Of a DNA stretch of 52,267 nucleotides, positions 26,882 to 34,089 are shown one piece after another. The stretch is taken from contig NZ_LMGY01000001.1 of assembly GCF_001427585.1 (NCBI RefSeq), positions 565,110 through 617,376 on the forward strand. Direction: 5' to 3'. Origin of the DNA: Pseudoxanthomonas sp. Root630 (lineage in GTDB: Bacteria > Pseudomonadota > Gammaproteobacteria > Xanthomonadales > Xanthomonadaceae). The position numbers and the translations under genes were made by a program. The stretch's first letter is position 1. Every line of letters starts with the position of its first letter. Below the pieces are notes generated by a model. The model saw only the letters and a program-made list of their open reading frames with translations, had not been told where the DNA came from and did not search any database.

Positions 26882-27132
26882 GATGGGTCTCCTTCGGTGG
26901 TTGGTGGAAATTCGCGCGCGAGCAGATCGCGCAGCATGTCGGCGACGGTGACGCCGCGCCGGAACGCGGCGATCTTGATCCGGCCGCGCAGCTCGGGCGT
27001 CACGTCGATGGTCAGCCGCGCGGTGAAGCCGCCGGCATCGCCGTCGCGCGGCGAAGCGTTCGCCGCCTTGATCCAGTGTTCGGGATCGGCCGGACGGGCG
27101 GCGAAGCCCCGGCGGGTCGGGCGCTCGCTCAT
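26878..27132 (-). CDS. parB: Small ParB/ParG-like partition partner (ribbon-helix-helix)
   Basis: An 84-aa protein with a disordered basic N-terminus and a C-terminal ribbon-helix-helix (ARLTIDVTPELRGRIKIAAF then RRGVTVADMLRDLLAREFP). It starts within the parA stop (4-base overlap), as do the small centromere-binding partners of ParA in ParG-type systems. It is probably the DNA-binding half of the partition module. It is much smaller than the ParB-like protein at 40112. Confidence 0.85.
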   Translation of the reverse strand: MSERPTRRGFAARPADPEHWIKAANASPRDGDAGGFTARLTIDVTPELRGRIKIAAFRRGVTVADMLRDLLAREFPPTTEGDPS

Positions 27133-27782
27133 GGCGCTACCCTCCCGATGCGCAGATGGTCGATCTCATCTGCCTGCGCCGCGATCTCGCGTGCGGCGGG
27201 CGTGTCGTCGTCCAGTTCGGACACCAGCCGTCCCGACTGTGCAGCGACGGCGAAGGCGATGCGTTGCCCGATGGTGGCGGCAAGCACCGGCGGATCGTGA
27301 TCGGCCAGCGTCTCGGCCGTCTCACGGGCGAGCACGGTACGCGCACCGCATCGGTTGAGCACGAAGCGCGCGACCAGTTCGGGCCGGTAGATGCGCGCCT
27401 CGGTGATGAGCGCCAGCATTTCCGCCGAGGCCCAGCCGTCAAGCGGCGATGGCTGCACCGGGATCAGCACCAGGTCGGCCGCCAGCAGAGCCGAGCGCAT
27501 CAGGGCGGCGACACGCGGCGGGCCGTCGATGACGATCACATCGGCGTCTCGCGCCAACTCAGGCGCTTCCCGGTGCAATGTATCGCGGGCCAGGCCGATG
27601 ACGCCGAACGTGCGGCCCAGCCCCTCTCGGGCGCGCTGCTGCGACCAGTCCAGCGCCGAACCCTGCGGGTCGGCGTCGATCAGGGTGACGCGCTTGCCCC
27701 GTCGCGCCCATTCTCCGGCGAGGTTCAGCGCCAGCGTCGTCTTGCCGACGCCGCCCTTCTGGTTGAGGAGCGCGACGATCAT
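27129..27782 (-). CDS. parA: ParA-family partition ATPase
   Basis: A 217-aa single-domain ParA. The deviant Walker A is LLNQKGGVGKTTLALNLAGE; Walker A' is LIDADPQGSALDW and Walker B is DVIVIDGPPRVAALMRSAL. It segregates the circular or replicating form of the element with the small partner encoded directly downstream. ATG 27782 overlaps the repA stop by 4 bases. Confidence 0.97.
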   Translation of the reverse strand: MIVALLNQKGGVGKTTLALNLAGEWARRGKRVTLIDADPQGSALDWSQQRAREGLGRTFGVIGLARDTLHREAPELARDADVIVIDGPPRVAALMRSALLAADLVLIPVQPSPLDGWASAEMLALITEARIYRPELVARFVLNRCGARTVLARETAETLADHDPPVLAATIGQRIAFAVAAQSGRLVSELDDDTPAAREIAAQADEIDHLRIGRVAP

Positions 27783-28858
27783 GACGACCGCCTGCCGGCG
27801 GCACCGGCACCACGGGTCGCGCAGGCGCGCGCCAACAAAGAAGAGTTAGATTCTTTGTTAGACTCTAAGTTAGCAGCCGGATTCCGCGTTTCAGGCCAGA
27901 GACTTAACTGCGGTTCGTGCGCCCGAAATCCCGATAGTGCTGCGCCCGAAGTCCCGATACCGTTTGCGCCCGAAGTCACGAGCGTTTCCACACGGTTATA
28001 CACAGGCACTGTGGATAAACCGGAGGGGCGGATTTGCATCATCTCGCGCCGCCCTTCGCGCCAGATGTCGAGGCGATAGCCGGGCAGCGGCTGGCGGGCG
28101 GCAATGCGGCGCAGATCGAGCGCGAAGTCGGAGAGGCGCGCGAGACTGCCCGATTTCTCGTGCAGGTGGGCGACCTCGAACAGCCAGCCATGTTGCTGGT
28201 GGCCGGCGTGCTTGCGGGCGACGCGGTAGAGCCAGCGTTCGATGCCGCCGGTCAGCCGGAAATAGGCTGGGTCGATGGTCAGGACCAGCGAACGGTCGAT
28301 GACGCCGCGATAGAACCAGTCGGGCAGGACGAACTCCATGCCCTCGACGTGGCCGTCGCGGGTGGTCAATTCCTCCCATTCGTTGATCCAGGAGAACTGA
28401 TGCCGCCGCCAATGCTCGCCGTGACGGATGGTGGTGCGGATCACAGTCGATTGCAGACGGGCGAGCGCGCCCTTCAGCAGGCGGTATTCGCGCGCGCCGG
28501 TGGCGCGGCCGACCGCCTGCAAGAGCTGGTAGGGTGTGAAGCGCAGGAAGCGCGAGGTGCGCAGGCCGTGGTTCTCGGCCTCGACGATCTGGCTGGCGGC
28601 CCAGATCAGCACGTCGGCGTCCCAGATCGTCGCCATGCCGTGTTCGGGCATCCCGAAGACTTCGACGCGCTGCCCGCCGGCCTCGTAGAGGATCGGCGCG
28701 ATGCGCCTGGCCTTGGCAAGCGAGAAGAACGGCCGCTCCATGAGATCGCGCTGATCGCGGGGGCTGGCGTCGCCGGTGGCGACCACGAAGGGATCGAGCC
28801 GTTCGCGTTCGCTGCCCTCTCCAAGGCGTCTGCGGGCATGATGATCGGCGCCCGGCAT
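27779..28858 (-). CDS. repA: Replication initiator protein A (RPA family)
   Basis: Replication initiator of 359 aa (PF10134 family) common on alphaproteobacterial plasmids and elements. Core motifs include RDLMERPFFSLAKARRIAPI, MATIWDADVLIWAASQIVEA, FLRFTPYQLLQAVGRATGAR and FVLPDWFYRGVIDRSLVLTI. The C-terminal 60 residues are Ser/Gly/Ala-rich and are encoded by short DNA repeats that look like iterons. It starts directly after the AlpA-like stop and overlaps parA, so expression of replication and partition is coupled. Confidence 0.95.
   Translation of the reverse strand: MPGADHHARRRLGEGSERERLDPFVVATGDASPRDQRDLMERPFFSLAKARRIAPILYEAGGQRVEVFGMPEHGMATIWDADVLIWAASQIVEAENHGLRTSRFLRFTPYQLLQAVGRATGAREYRLLKGALARLQSTVIRTTIRHGEHWRRHQFSWINEWEELTTRDGHVEGMEFVLPDWFYRGVIDRSLVLTIDPAYFRLTGGIERWLYRVARKHAGHQQHGWLFEVAHLHEKSGSLARLSDFALDLRRIAARQPLPGYRLDIWREGRREMMQIRPSGLSTVPVYNRVETLVTSGANGIGTSGAALSGFRAHEPQLSLWPETRNPAANLESNKESNSSLLARACATRGAGAAGRRSS
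27918..27983. repeat. Iteron-like repeats inside 3' end of repA
   Basis: Three copies of TGCGCCCGAA begin at 27918, 27941 and 27965 (23- and 24-bp steps). The first two share a 19-bp unit, TATCGGGAYTTCGGGCGCA on the minus strand; the third is partly diverged. The first copy is in another reading frame from the other two, so the similarity is kept at DNA level. They may be RepA binding sites. Confidence 0.6.
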
Positions 28859-29128
28859 TCAGCGGGACGCCTTTTCGGCTGCGGTCAGCGGCCGGGCGGG
28901 AAAGACACGGGTGGCAGTCTGCTCCGAGGCGGATTTGCGGATGCCGTCGTCAGTCCACGCCTGAAGGTCATCAACCGAATAGACGATGCGTCCGCCGATC
29001 TTGCGATAGGTCGGGCCGGTGCCGTAGGTGCGGTGCTTTTCCAGCGTGCGGATGGAAATGCCGAGGAAGCGCGCCGCATCGGGCGTGCGCAGGTATCGGG
29101 GCGGTAGCCCCGTTTTGGGATCAAGCAT
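28859..29128 (-). CDS. AlpA/MerR-like helix-turn-helix regulator
   Basis: An 89-aa DNA-binding protein of the excisionase/AlpA type. The winged helix is RTPDAARFLGISIRTLEKHR with the wing GPTYRKIGGRIVYSVDDLQA. The first gene of the repA-to-relaxase operon, immediately before repA, it probably regulates this operon. Such proteins can also act in excision. Confidence 0.93.
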   Translation of the reverse strand: MLDPKTGLPPRYLRTPDAARFLGISIRTLEKHRTYGTGPTYRKIGGRIVYSVDDLQAWTDDGIRKSASEQTATRVFPARPLTAAEKASR

Positions 29129-29228
29129 GATTGGATCTCCGGTCGGGTTCGAGCGGACTACCGAGGGCGGCAGCGGGCTATGGCGAACCCTGGCGAAGAA
29201 ACGGCGGCTTGCAGCGTGCCGGAATCAG

Positions 29229-29251
29229 GGGGGTGCGATTTCGGCACCCCC
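29229..29251. other. Perfect hairpin in AlpA-Lrp divergent region
   Basis: GGGGGTGC and GCACCCCC form a perfect 8-bp stem around a 7-base loop. It lies in the 230-base intergenic region upstream of the AlpA-like gene. There is no T-run, so a regulatory or protein-binding role is more likely than termination. Unproven. Confidence 0.35.
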
Positions 29252-29310
29252 ATAGAGATTGCGGCAAAGCCGCGATGTAGCCGCAAAATCACTGGCGAAG
29301 GGCAACTCGC

Positions 29311-29327
29311 TCAATAATATTTGTTGA
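29311..29327. promoter_or_regulatory. Lrp-like operator upstream of Lrp gene
   Basis: TCAATAATATTTGTTGA has symmetric TCAANAA/TTNTTGA arms in an AT-rich stretch 32 bases before the Lrp-family start. AT-rich palindromes of this size are typical Lrp/AsnC binding sites, so autoregulation of the Lrp-LysE operon is likely. Confidence 0.5.
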
Positions 29328-29358
29328 TTATGGGCTTTATTCGGCATAAATTGCGGCC

Positions 29359-29814
29359 ATGGACAACATTGACCGCAAAATCATCGGCCTTCTGGCCCAG
29401 GACGCCCGTCGCTCGCTGTCTGATATCGGCAGCGCAGTCGAAATGTCTGCGTCGGCCGTCAACGAACGTATCCGCCGCCTGACGGCAAGCGGCGCGATCC
29501 GCCGCACGACCGTCGACGCCGATCCGCAGACATTGGACCTGCCGATCCTCGCTTTTGTCTGGATCGCGCTCGCGCCGGGCACCGACGAGGCCGCGTTCCG
29601 CAACTATGCGGCGGCGCAACCGTCCATCGCCGAGTGCCATCACGTCACCGGCCCATGGTCCTATCTGATGAAAATCCACACTGGCTCACTCGCCGGGATC
29701 GAGGCGTTTTTGGCCGATATGAAGGGGCACGGGTTCCTCGCCCGCTCCGAAACGATCATCGCCCTGTCTTCGGTCGTGGACGGTCCTTTCATTCTGAAAG
29801 AGGGGATGGCCTGA
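29359..29814 (+). CDS. Lrp/AsnC-family transcriptional regulator
   Basis: A 151-aa Lrp/AsnC regulator: helix-turn-helix MDNIDRKIIGLLAQDARRSL with SDIGSAVEMSASAVNERIRR, then a RAM ligand domain (PSIAECHHVTGPWSYLMKIH). Regulators of this type usually sense amino acids. It overlaps the first lysE by one base, so it most likely controls the two exporters that follow. Confidence 0.95.
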   Translation: MDNIDRKIIGLLAQDARRSLSDIGSAVEMSASAVNERIRRLTASGAIRRTTVDADPQTLDLPILAFVWIALAPGTDEAAFRNYAAAQPSIAECHHVTGPWSYLMKIHTGSLAGIEAFLADMKGHGFLARSETIIALSSVVDGPFILKEGMA

Positions 29815-30440
29815 TGGACATTCTGTTGTTCGGCAAAAGCCTGCTTCTCGGCCTGGCGGTCGCCGCCCCGCTCGGGCCGATCGGCGCCTTGTGCATCAAC
29901 CGCACGCTCGAACGCGGCTTTTGGGCGGGTGTGGCCGGAGGTCTGGGAACGGCGCTGGCGGATGCGATCTACGCGAGCCTTGCGGCGATCGGCTTTTCGG
30001 CGTTTGCGGCGACACTGGCAATGATCGACGCGCCGTTGAAGCTCGTCGGCGGTCTGTTCATGCTGTGGCTCGGCTGGAAGAGCACGAGGCCGAAGCCTCC
30101 GCGCCCGGCGGCGCAGGTCGGCACGCGAGACCTTCTCGGCACGGTCGCGGCGACGTTCCTTCTGACGATCACCAACCCGATGACCATTCTTGCCTTCGCC
30201 GCGATGTTCGCTGGCCTCGGGTTGGCCGATGCGCCCGGAGCGATCAATGCTGTTATCGTCGTTGCTGGCGTATTCCTTGGTTCGCTGCTCTGGTGGTTTG
30301 TCCTGAGCGGCGGGGTGGCGATGGCACGGCGGCGCTTGCCGGAAGGCTTTGCGGTTTGGGTGTCCAGACTGTCCGGGCTGATCCTGATCGGTTTCGGCCT
30401 TTATGCGCTCGGCTCGCTGCTTCACCTTGTAATTCGGTAG
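29814..30440 (+). CDS. LysE-family amino-acid exporter
   Basis: A 208-aa LysE/RhtB translocator with about six membrane helices. The family opening LAVAAPLGPIGALCINRTLE and the second half ATFLLTITNPMTILAFAAMF, with the conserved NP motif, are clear. The ATG shares a base with the Lrp stop (TGATG). The substrate cannot be told; amino acids or small metabolites are likely. The frame open upstream of 29814 is only a shadow of the Lrp gene. Confidence 0.93.
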   Translation: MDILLFGKSLLLGLAVAAPLGPIGALCINRTLERGFWAGVAGGLGTALADAIYASLAAIGFSAFAATLAMIDAPLKLVGGLFMLWLGWKSTRPKPPRPAAQVGTRDLLGTVAATFLLTITNPMTILAFAAMFAGLGLADAPGAINAVIVVAGVFLGSLLWWFVLSGGVAMARRRLPEGFAVWVSRLSGLILIGFGLYALGSLLHLVIR

Positions 30441-30463
30441 GTCACAACAATCGGGAGAACGGC

Positions 30464-31078
30464 ATGGATATTTCGACCTTACTCGCCTTCGCGGCGGCCT
30501 TTTTCGTGTTCGCCGCCAGCCCTGGCCCGGACAACATGACCATCGTGGCGCGCACGATCTCGCACGGTGCAGCCTCGGGCATCGCCTATGGTGCGGGAAC
30601 GGTCGCCGGAATCCTCATCTTTCTGACGCTCGCGGCGTTCGGCCTGTCGATCATCGCCGCCGAAATGGGGATCGTGATGACGATCCTGCGCTACGCTGGC
30701 GCTGCCTATCTGATCTGGATGGGTATCAAGCTCTGGACGGCCGAGCCCGTCGTGCCTGACCTGCGACCTGTATCCGAGCGGCGCGGCCTGCTGGCGGTCT
30801 TTGCGACGGGCGTAGCCCTCAACCTCGGCAATCCGAAGATGCCGCTATTCTACATTGCGCTGCTGCCAAACGTGGTCGGATCGTCGCTCACGCCCGGCCA
30901 CATCGCGGCTCTGGCGGCCGTCATTCTGGCCGTCGAGGTGGTCGTGGTCGGGGGGCATGTGATGCTCGCCGGCCGTGCGCGCAGGCTGCTGCGGACGCCG
31001 ACCATTGTGCGTCGCGTCAACAGGACGGCTGGCGGTGTCATGGTCGGCGCGGGCGTAGCGGTCGTGGCGTCACGATAA
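30464..31078 (+). CDS. LysE/RhtB-family amino-acid exporter
   Basis: A second LysE/RhtB family translocator, 204 aa. It has the more canonical motif FAASPGPDNMTIVARTISHG and GVALNLGNPKMPLFYIALLP. It lies 23 bases after the first exporter with GGGAGA before its ATG, so the three genes form one operon. Sequence differs widely from its neighbour, so this is not a recent duplication. Confidence 0.94.
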   Translation: MDISTLLAFAAAFFVFAASPGPDNMTIVARTISHGAASGIAYGAGTVAGILIFLTLAAFGLSIIAAEMGIVMTILRYAGAAYLIWMGIKLWTAEPVVPDLRPVSERRGLLAVFATGVALNLGNPKMPLFYIALLPNVVGSSLTPGHIAALAAVILAVEVVVVGGHVMLAGRARRLLRTPTIVRRVNRTAGGVMVGAGVAVVASR

Positions 31079-31121
31079 GCTCCGGCGCCACGAACATCTC
31101 GATAGACGATTTGCGATGTAG

Positions 31122-31778
31122 TCAGCGCCGACGCGGCAGGTGAACGGGATAGTGCAGCAGTTCGCGATAGCCGCCTCGCATGAGGCGTTCGCCGTCGGCA
31201 ACCAGGCGGCGCGCCCGGTTCTTGCGGGGATCGGTTTCCCAATCGGCCTTGGCGCCACGAAAGCCGAGCAGGACTTCGGCGATCTGGCGATAGCTCGCGC
31301 CGGATAACCGACCGTCGAGCGCCCGCAAGGTCAGGATATGGCGGTCCCGCGTCTGCTGTGGCAACTCGGAACGCCAGTCTCCGGGCGGACGGCCCTGTAA
31401 CGCGCGCCAGAAGTGCAGCATGGCGGCGACGCGCAATTCCAGCAGTCGATCGAACGGCAGGATGACGATGAAGGTGCCGGCATCGATCGGCAACGGCTCC
31501 GCCAGCCAGAATTGGTGCGCGGCGTCGTCAGATCGCCATAGGCCATGCGATGCGCCGTCTGACGCCATGCAAACGTCGAGGCCGGACAACCCCGACAGGT
31601 CCACCAGCATTTCGGCGGGATCGTCACCGGACGCCGGTGAAGTCCGTAGCTCGAAAGCGTGCGGTGATAAGGCAGGCAACCAGAACACCGGCGCCTCGGT
31701 GGAAGGCAAGTCCGGGTCAGCCGGGAAATCGCAACCCCCAGCGCTCGGCGAAAGCCGTCCGTGTCGGCGTCTCGCCAC
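31122..31778 (-). CDS. DUF2285 domain protein (downstream part of DUF6499-DUF2285 pair)
   Basis: An open frame of 218 aa. Its C-terminal half has the DUF2285 pattern: DRHILTLRALDGRLSGASYR, QIAEVLLGFRGAKADWETDP, NRARRLVADGERLMRGGYRE. The middle part (DLSGLSGLDVCMASDGASHG ... FDRLLELRVAAMLHFWRALQ) is typical of the upstream module. The annotated N-terminus (MARRRHGRLSP) looks artificial: the family sequence appears to join from the overlapping DUF6499 frame at a TTTCCC run near 31731. Probable DNA-binding regulator of element genes. Confidence 0.8.
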   Translation of the reverse strand: MARRRHGRLSPSAGGCDFPADPDLPSTEAPVFWLPALSPHAFELRTSPASGDDPAEMLVDLSGLSGLDVCMASDGASHGLWRSDDAAHQFWLAEPLPIDAGTFIVILPFDRLLELRVAAMLHFWRALQGRPPGDWRSELPQQTRDRHILTLRALDGRLSGASYRQIAEVLLGFRGAKADWETDPRKNRARRLVADGERLMRGGYRELLHYPVHLPRRR

Positions 31779-31914
31779 GCGGCTGGGCTTTCATCCGGCG
31801 AAAATCGCGACGATACGCGTCGTGGCGGCGAAGATATTCCCAAGCAAAACCGGCAGCGGCAATGCGTTCGGCATGTCCATAGGCTGCCGGTGAGCGCCAA
31901 TCAGAACTCGGCAT
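31717..31914 (-). CDS. DUF6499 (transcriptional regulator-like) protein
   Basis: A 65-aa protein starting MPSSDWRSPAAYGHAERIAA and containing GFAWEYLRRHDAYRRDF, the DUF6499 signature. It ends WGLRFPG and overlaps the DUF2285 frame, which continues the expected text as FPADPDLPSTEAPVFW. A +1 shift at the CCC of TTTCCC would join them into one protein. Either the two parts are separate genes or a frameshift links them. Confidence 0.8.
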   Translation of the reverse strand: MPSSDWRSPAAYGHAERIAAAGFAWEYLRRHDAYRRDFRRMKAQPRGETPTRTAFAERWGLRFPG

Positions 31915-32190
31915 GGCGTCACCCTTTCTTCCCCGGCGATGATCGCCGCTGGAAAGATAGAGTGTCCACAACTTGGGGTATGCTTTGAAGTATTCGCAAT
32001 ATAATACGATGATCGTGCAAGTCGATCAATATTGGTTAATGATTTATACCTGATCCGAAGTATTTCTTCAAGTCTACGCGAGCCGGGCGTGCCCGGCGAG
32101 CGGCGGCCGCATTTTTGGGCGCGGCCGTTCCGCCGATCCGCACAAGCGGATCGGCGCAAAATCTGAAATCCGACATTGCAGAAAGATGTA
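31915..32190. other. Non-coding stretch with stacked hairpins
   Basis: No gene is visible. The first half is AT-rich and probably holds the promoter of the DUF6499 gene. From 32082 three perfect inverted repeats follow each other: GCCGGGC/GCCCGGC at 32082-32097, CGGCCGC/GCGGCCG at 32104-32127 and CGCCGATCCG/CGGATCGGCG at 32131-32156. The DUF932 terminator comes next. Confidence 0.7.
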
Positions 32191-32224
32191 AAGCCGTAGA
32201 ACCGGATTGGCGGCTCTACGGCTT
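32191..32224 (-). terminator. Terminator of DUF932 gene
   Basis: A perfect 10-bp stem (AAGCCGTAGA with TCTACGGCTT) closes 9 bases after the DUF932 stop; the minus strand then has a short T-rich run (TTTACATCTTTC). It is the fourth hairpin of the cluster that starts at 32082. Confidence 0.7.
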
Positions 32225-32232
32225 TGCGGGTT

Positions 32233-33078
32233 TCAGGCGGTCTTGAGGCGCTGCATTCCTTCCGCCAGCGTCCACAGCGCGCGATTGAGGCCGACATTCT
32301 GGTCGATGCCGTTGATGGCGCGGGTCTGGCTGCGGCGGATGCGGCCATCGGCGGTCTGGCGGCGTCCGCTGATCCCGCCCCGGATGAGGTTTTCCTGAAT
32401 GACATTGAAGGTCTGCCAGAGGCTTTGCCCAACATCCTCGCGGCGGCGTGGGGCGATGATCTGATCCGGGCGAATCGGGCTTTCGTCCTCGCCGTAGCGG
32501 ACGACAAGGCTCGCCTCGGCCAACACGGTCTGTTCGGCCTGCGTGAGACGGGTTTCCTTCATGCCTTCGGTGGCGTCGATCAGGCGCGGGAAGTCCTCCG
32601 CGACCGTGTAGACGCCTTCGATAATCTGATCCTGAATGCGGCCCGTGTGGGGCACGCGAACTTCCTCGAACCGCTCGCCCGCGATCATGCTGTTTGTGCA
32701 AACGAAGCGGAGCATTCCAGCAAACATCTGGTAGCTGGACGTTCCGTCATGCGAATTGACGATGATGACTTCCGCCGCCTCCGGCTTGCCGATGCCGTCA
32801 TCGCGGCGCAGGCGCAGCATGTGCTTGGCATGGCCGACACGGTTCCCATCACGCGGAACCGCCTGCACGGCGAAGAACGGGAACCATCCTTCCCGGCGCA
32901 ACCCCTCCAGAATCTCGATGGTAGGGACATAGACGTACCGCTCCGACCGGCTGTCATGGGCTTCGCGGGCGAACACGGATGGGACGTGGCGAAACAGGGC
33001 TTCATTGTCGAGGGCTTCACGCCCGCTGATCTGATGCGAATTGCGGCCGAACCGGGTGGCAAGGGTATGATAGCTCAT
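32233..33078 (-). CDS. DUF932 family protein
   Basis: A 281-aa protein of DUF932, found on phages and conjugative elements. Family features are RYVYVPTIEILEGLRREGWF, FFAVQAVPRDGNRVGHAKHM, LRLRR and VIIVNSHDGTSSYQMFAGML, with RFVCTNSMIAG. The function is not established; some relatives are viewed as helpers of element maintenance. Its leader (33085-33395) is nearly the same as that of the ParB-like gene at 40112, up to and including the ribosome-binding site, which suggests co-regulation. Confidence 0.94.
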   Translation of the reverse strand: MSYHTLATRFGRNSHQISGREALDNEALFRHVPSVFAREAHDSRSERYVYVPTIEILEGLRREGWFPFFAVQAVPRDGNRVGHAKHMLRLRRDDGIGKPEAAEVIIVNSHDGTSSYQMFAGMLRFVCTNSMIAGERFEEVRVPHTGRIQDQIIEGVYTVAEDFPRLIDATEGMKETRLTQAEQTVLAEASLVVRYGEDESPIRPDQIIAPRRREDVGQSLWQTFNVIQENLIRGGISGRRQTADGRIRRSQTRAINGIDQNVGLNRALWTLAEGMQRLKTA

Positions 33079-33084
33079 GGTCTT

Positions 33085-33395
33085 GATCCTCTTGGGCTTG
33101 GGGTTCAGAGCAGCGAAGCGCGGCTCCTGAACCCTTGCCCGTCGGCGAGACCGGGGGGTGTAAGGCGCAAGGGCGGCCGGGTCGGAGGGGGATCACCCGG
33201 CCTGCACGGAACGAGGAACGACGTGGAGGAAGGCTGGGGATACCGTCCCGGCCGAGCGTCAGCGATCCCTTGCGCCGCGCCAGGGGGCAGCGCCCCCAAG
33301 CCACCCGTCCGGCATGAGCGCCAGCGGGCGCCGGGCATGAAGATCGGATCAGGATGTGCAAAGCCGCCGAATCTAAAATCCGCATATCCTGATTG
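33085..33395 (-). repeat. Leader copy A (shared with ParB-like gene leader)
   Basis: About 310 bases upstream of the DUF932 ATG share long blocks with 42160-42500. The blocks are at the start codon (GGATCAAGACCATG), around the GGCCGGG/CCCGGCC stem (33175-33201), across CGTCCCGGCCGAGCGTCAGC (from 33244), and at the distal ATCAGGAT/ATCCTGAT pair. The middle, 33207-33240, is unrelated. The frames are full of stops, so this is non-coding; it may be a structured leader or shared regulatory DNA. Confidence 0.8.
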
Positions 33396-33427
33396 CCGTA
33401 TTCTCTTGAAGGCGCAGACAAGTATGA

Positions 33428-33456
33428 CGAAGCCCCGCTACTCAGGCGGGGCTTCG
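33428..33456 (-). terminator. Terminator of DUF736 gene (second copy)
   Basis: CGAAGCCCCGC and GCGGGGCTTCG form a perfect 11-bp stem with a 7-base loop, 14 bases after the DUF736 stop. It separates DUF736 from the DUF932 leader. Confidence 0.75.
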
Positions 33457-33469
33457 GAGGTGTCCGGGC

Positions 33470-33784
33470 TCAGTCTGCGCTGCGGCGGGACCAGATGAGG
33501 TTGTGAACCTCGCCGCCTTCGTCCTCGACCAGGCTGGCGTAGATCGGGGCTGGAAAGCTCGAATCGTCCAGCTTGACCGAGAGATAGTCGCGGCCGGTTT
33601 CGCGGGCGGTCTTCTTCCAGGCCGCGCCGAACTCGGTGGTGCCAGCGAAGATGCGATAGTCGGGACCGCGCTCGCTTTCGCCTGCCGCCGGGGCGAACTT
33701 GGCCTTGACGTTGAGGGTCAGGGTCTTGACCGTGCCGGTGATGTCGCCGTTCGCTGTCTTGGTGAAGGTGCCGATGGTCGCCAT
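33470..33784 (-). CDS. DUF736 family protein (second copy)
   Basis: A 104-aa DUF736 protein starting [20 protein letters not shown], with [20 protein letters not shown] and [20 protein letters not shown]. It is closer to the commonest form of the family than the copy at 25415. The function is unknown. The open frame upstream of 33784 has no similarity and is not part of the gene. Confidence 0.95.
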   Translation of the reverse strand: MATIGTFTKTANGDITGTVKTLTLNVKAKFAPAAGESERGPDYRIFAGTTEFGAAWKKTARETGRDYLSVKLDDSSFPAPIYASLVEDEGGEVHNLIWSRRSAD

Positions 33785-34089
33785 TGTCGTGTCTCCGTTG
33801 CTCGGGCCGCGCCTATCGCGTCCTCGATGGCGGTCGTGAGACCGGAGGCGATCAGCCCGCACCCACAGGGCCGGAATGAAATGGAGGGCAGTCGACGACG
33901 GCTTTTTTGCTTCGCGATGCAAAGCGTGCTCGCACGCGGCGGAAAAAAGCCGGTGACGGACGTTGCGGGAGGATGGTCGAGGCGGAGCCGGTCTTCGGTC
34001 AGACCCATGCCTTTCGAGGACGCCGTAGGTGCGCCCCTTCAGGACGGCAGAGAAACGATGATACGATCTAGCACTACTTTGGCAGAATT
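33785..34089. other. Intergenic region between DUF736 and IS701
   Basis: No gene is supported. It holds a GGCTTTTTT/AAAAAAGCC inverted repeat (33900-33951, 34-base loop). The DUF736 promoter probably lies here. The left end of the IS701 element must be close to 34060-34089, but no clear inverted repeat was found. Confidence 0.6.

Noticed and set aside
33718..34008. Minus-strand frame of 96 codons upstream of DUF736
   Set aside because: Overlaps the DUF736 start in another frame and has no homology that I can see.
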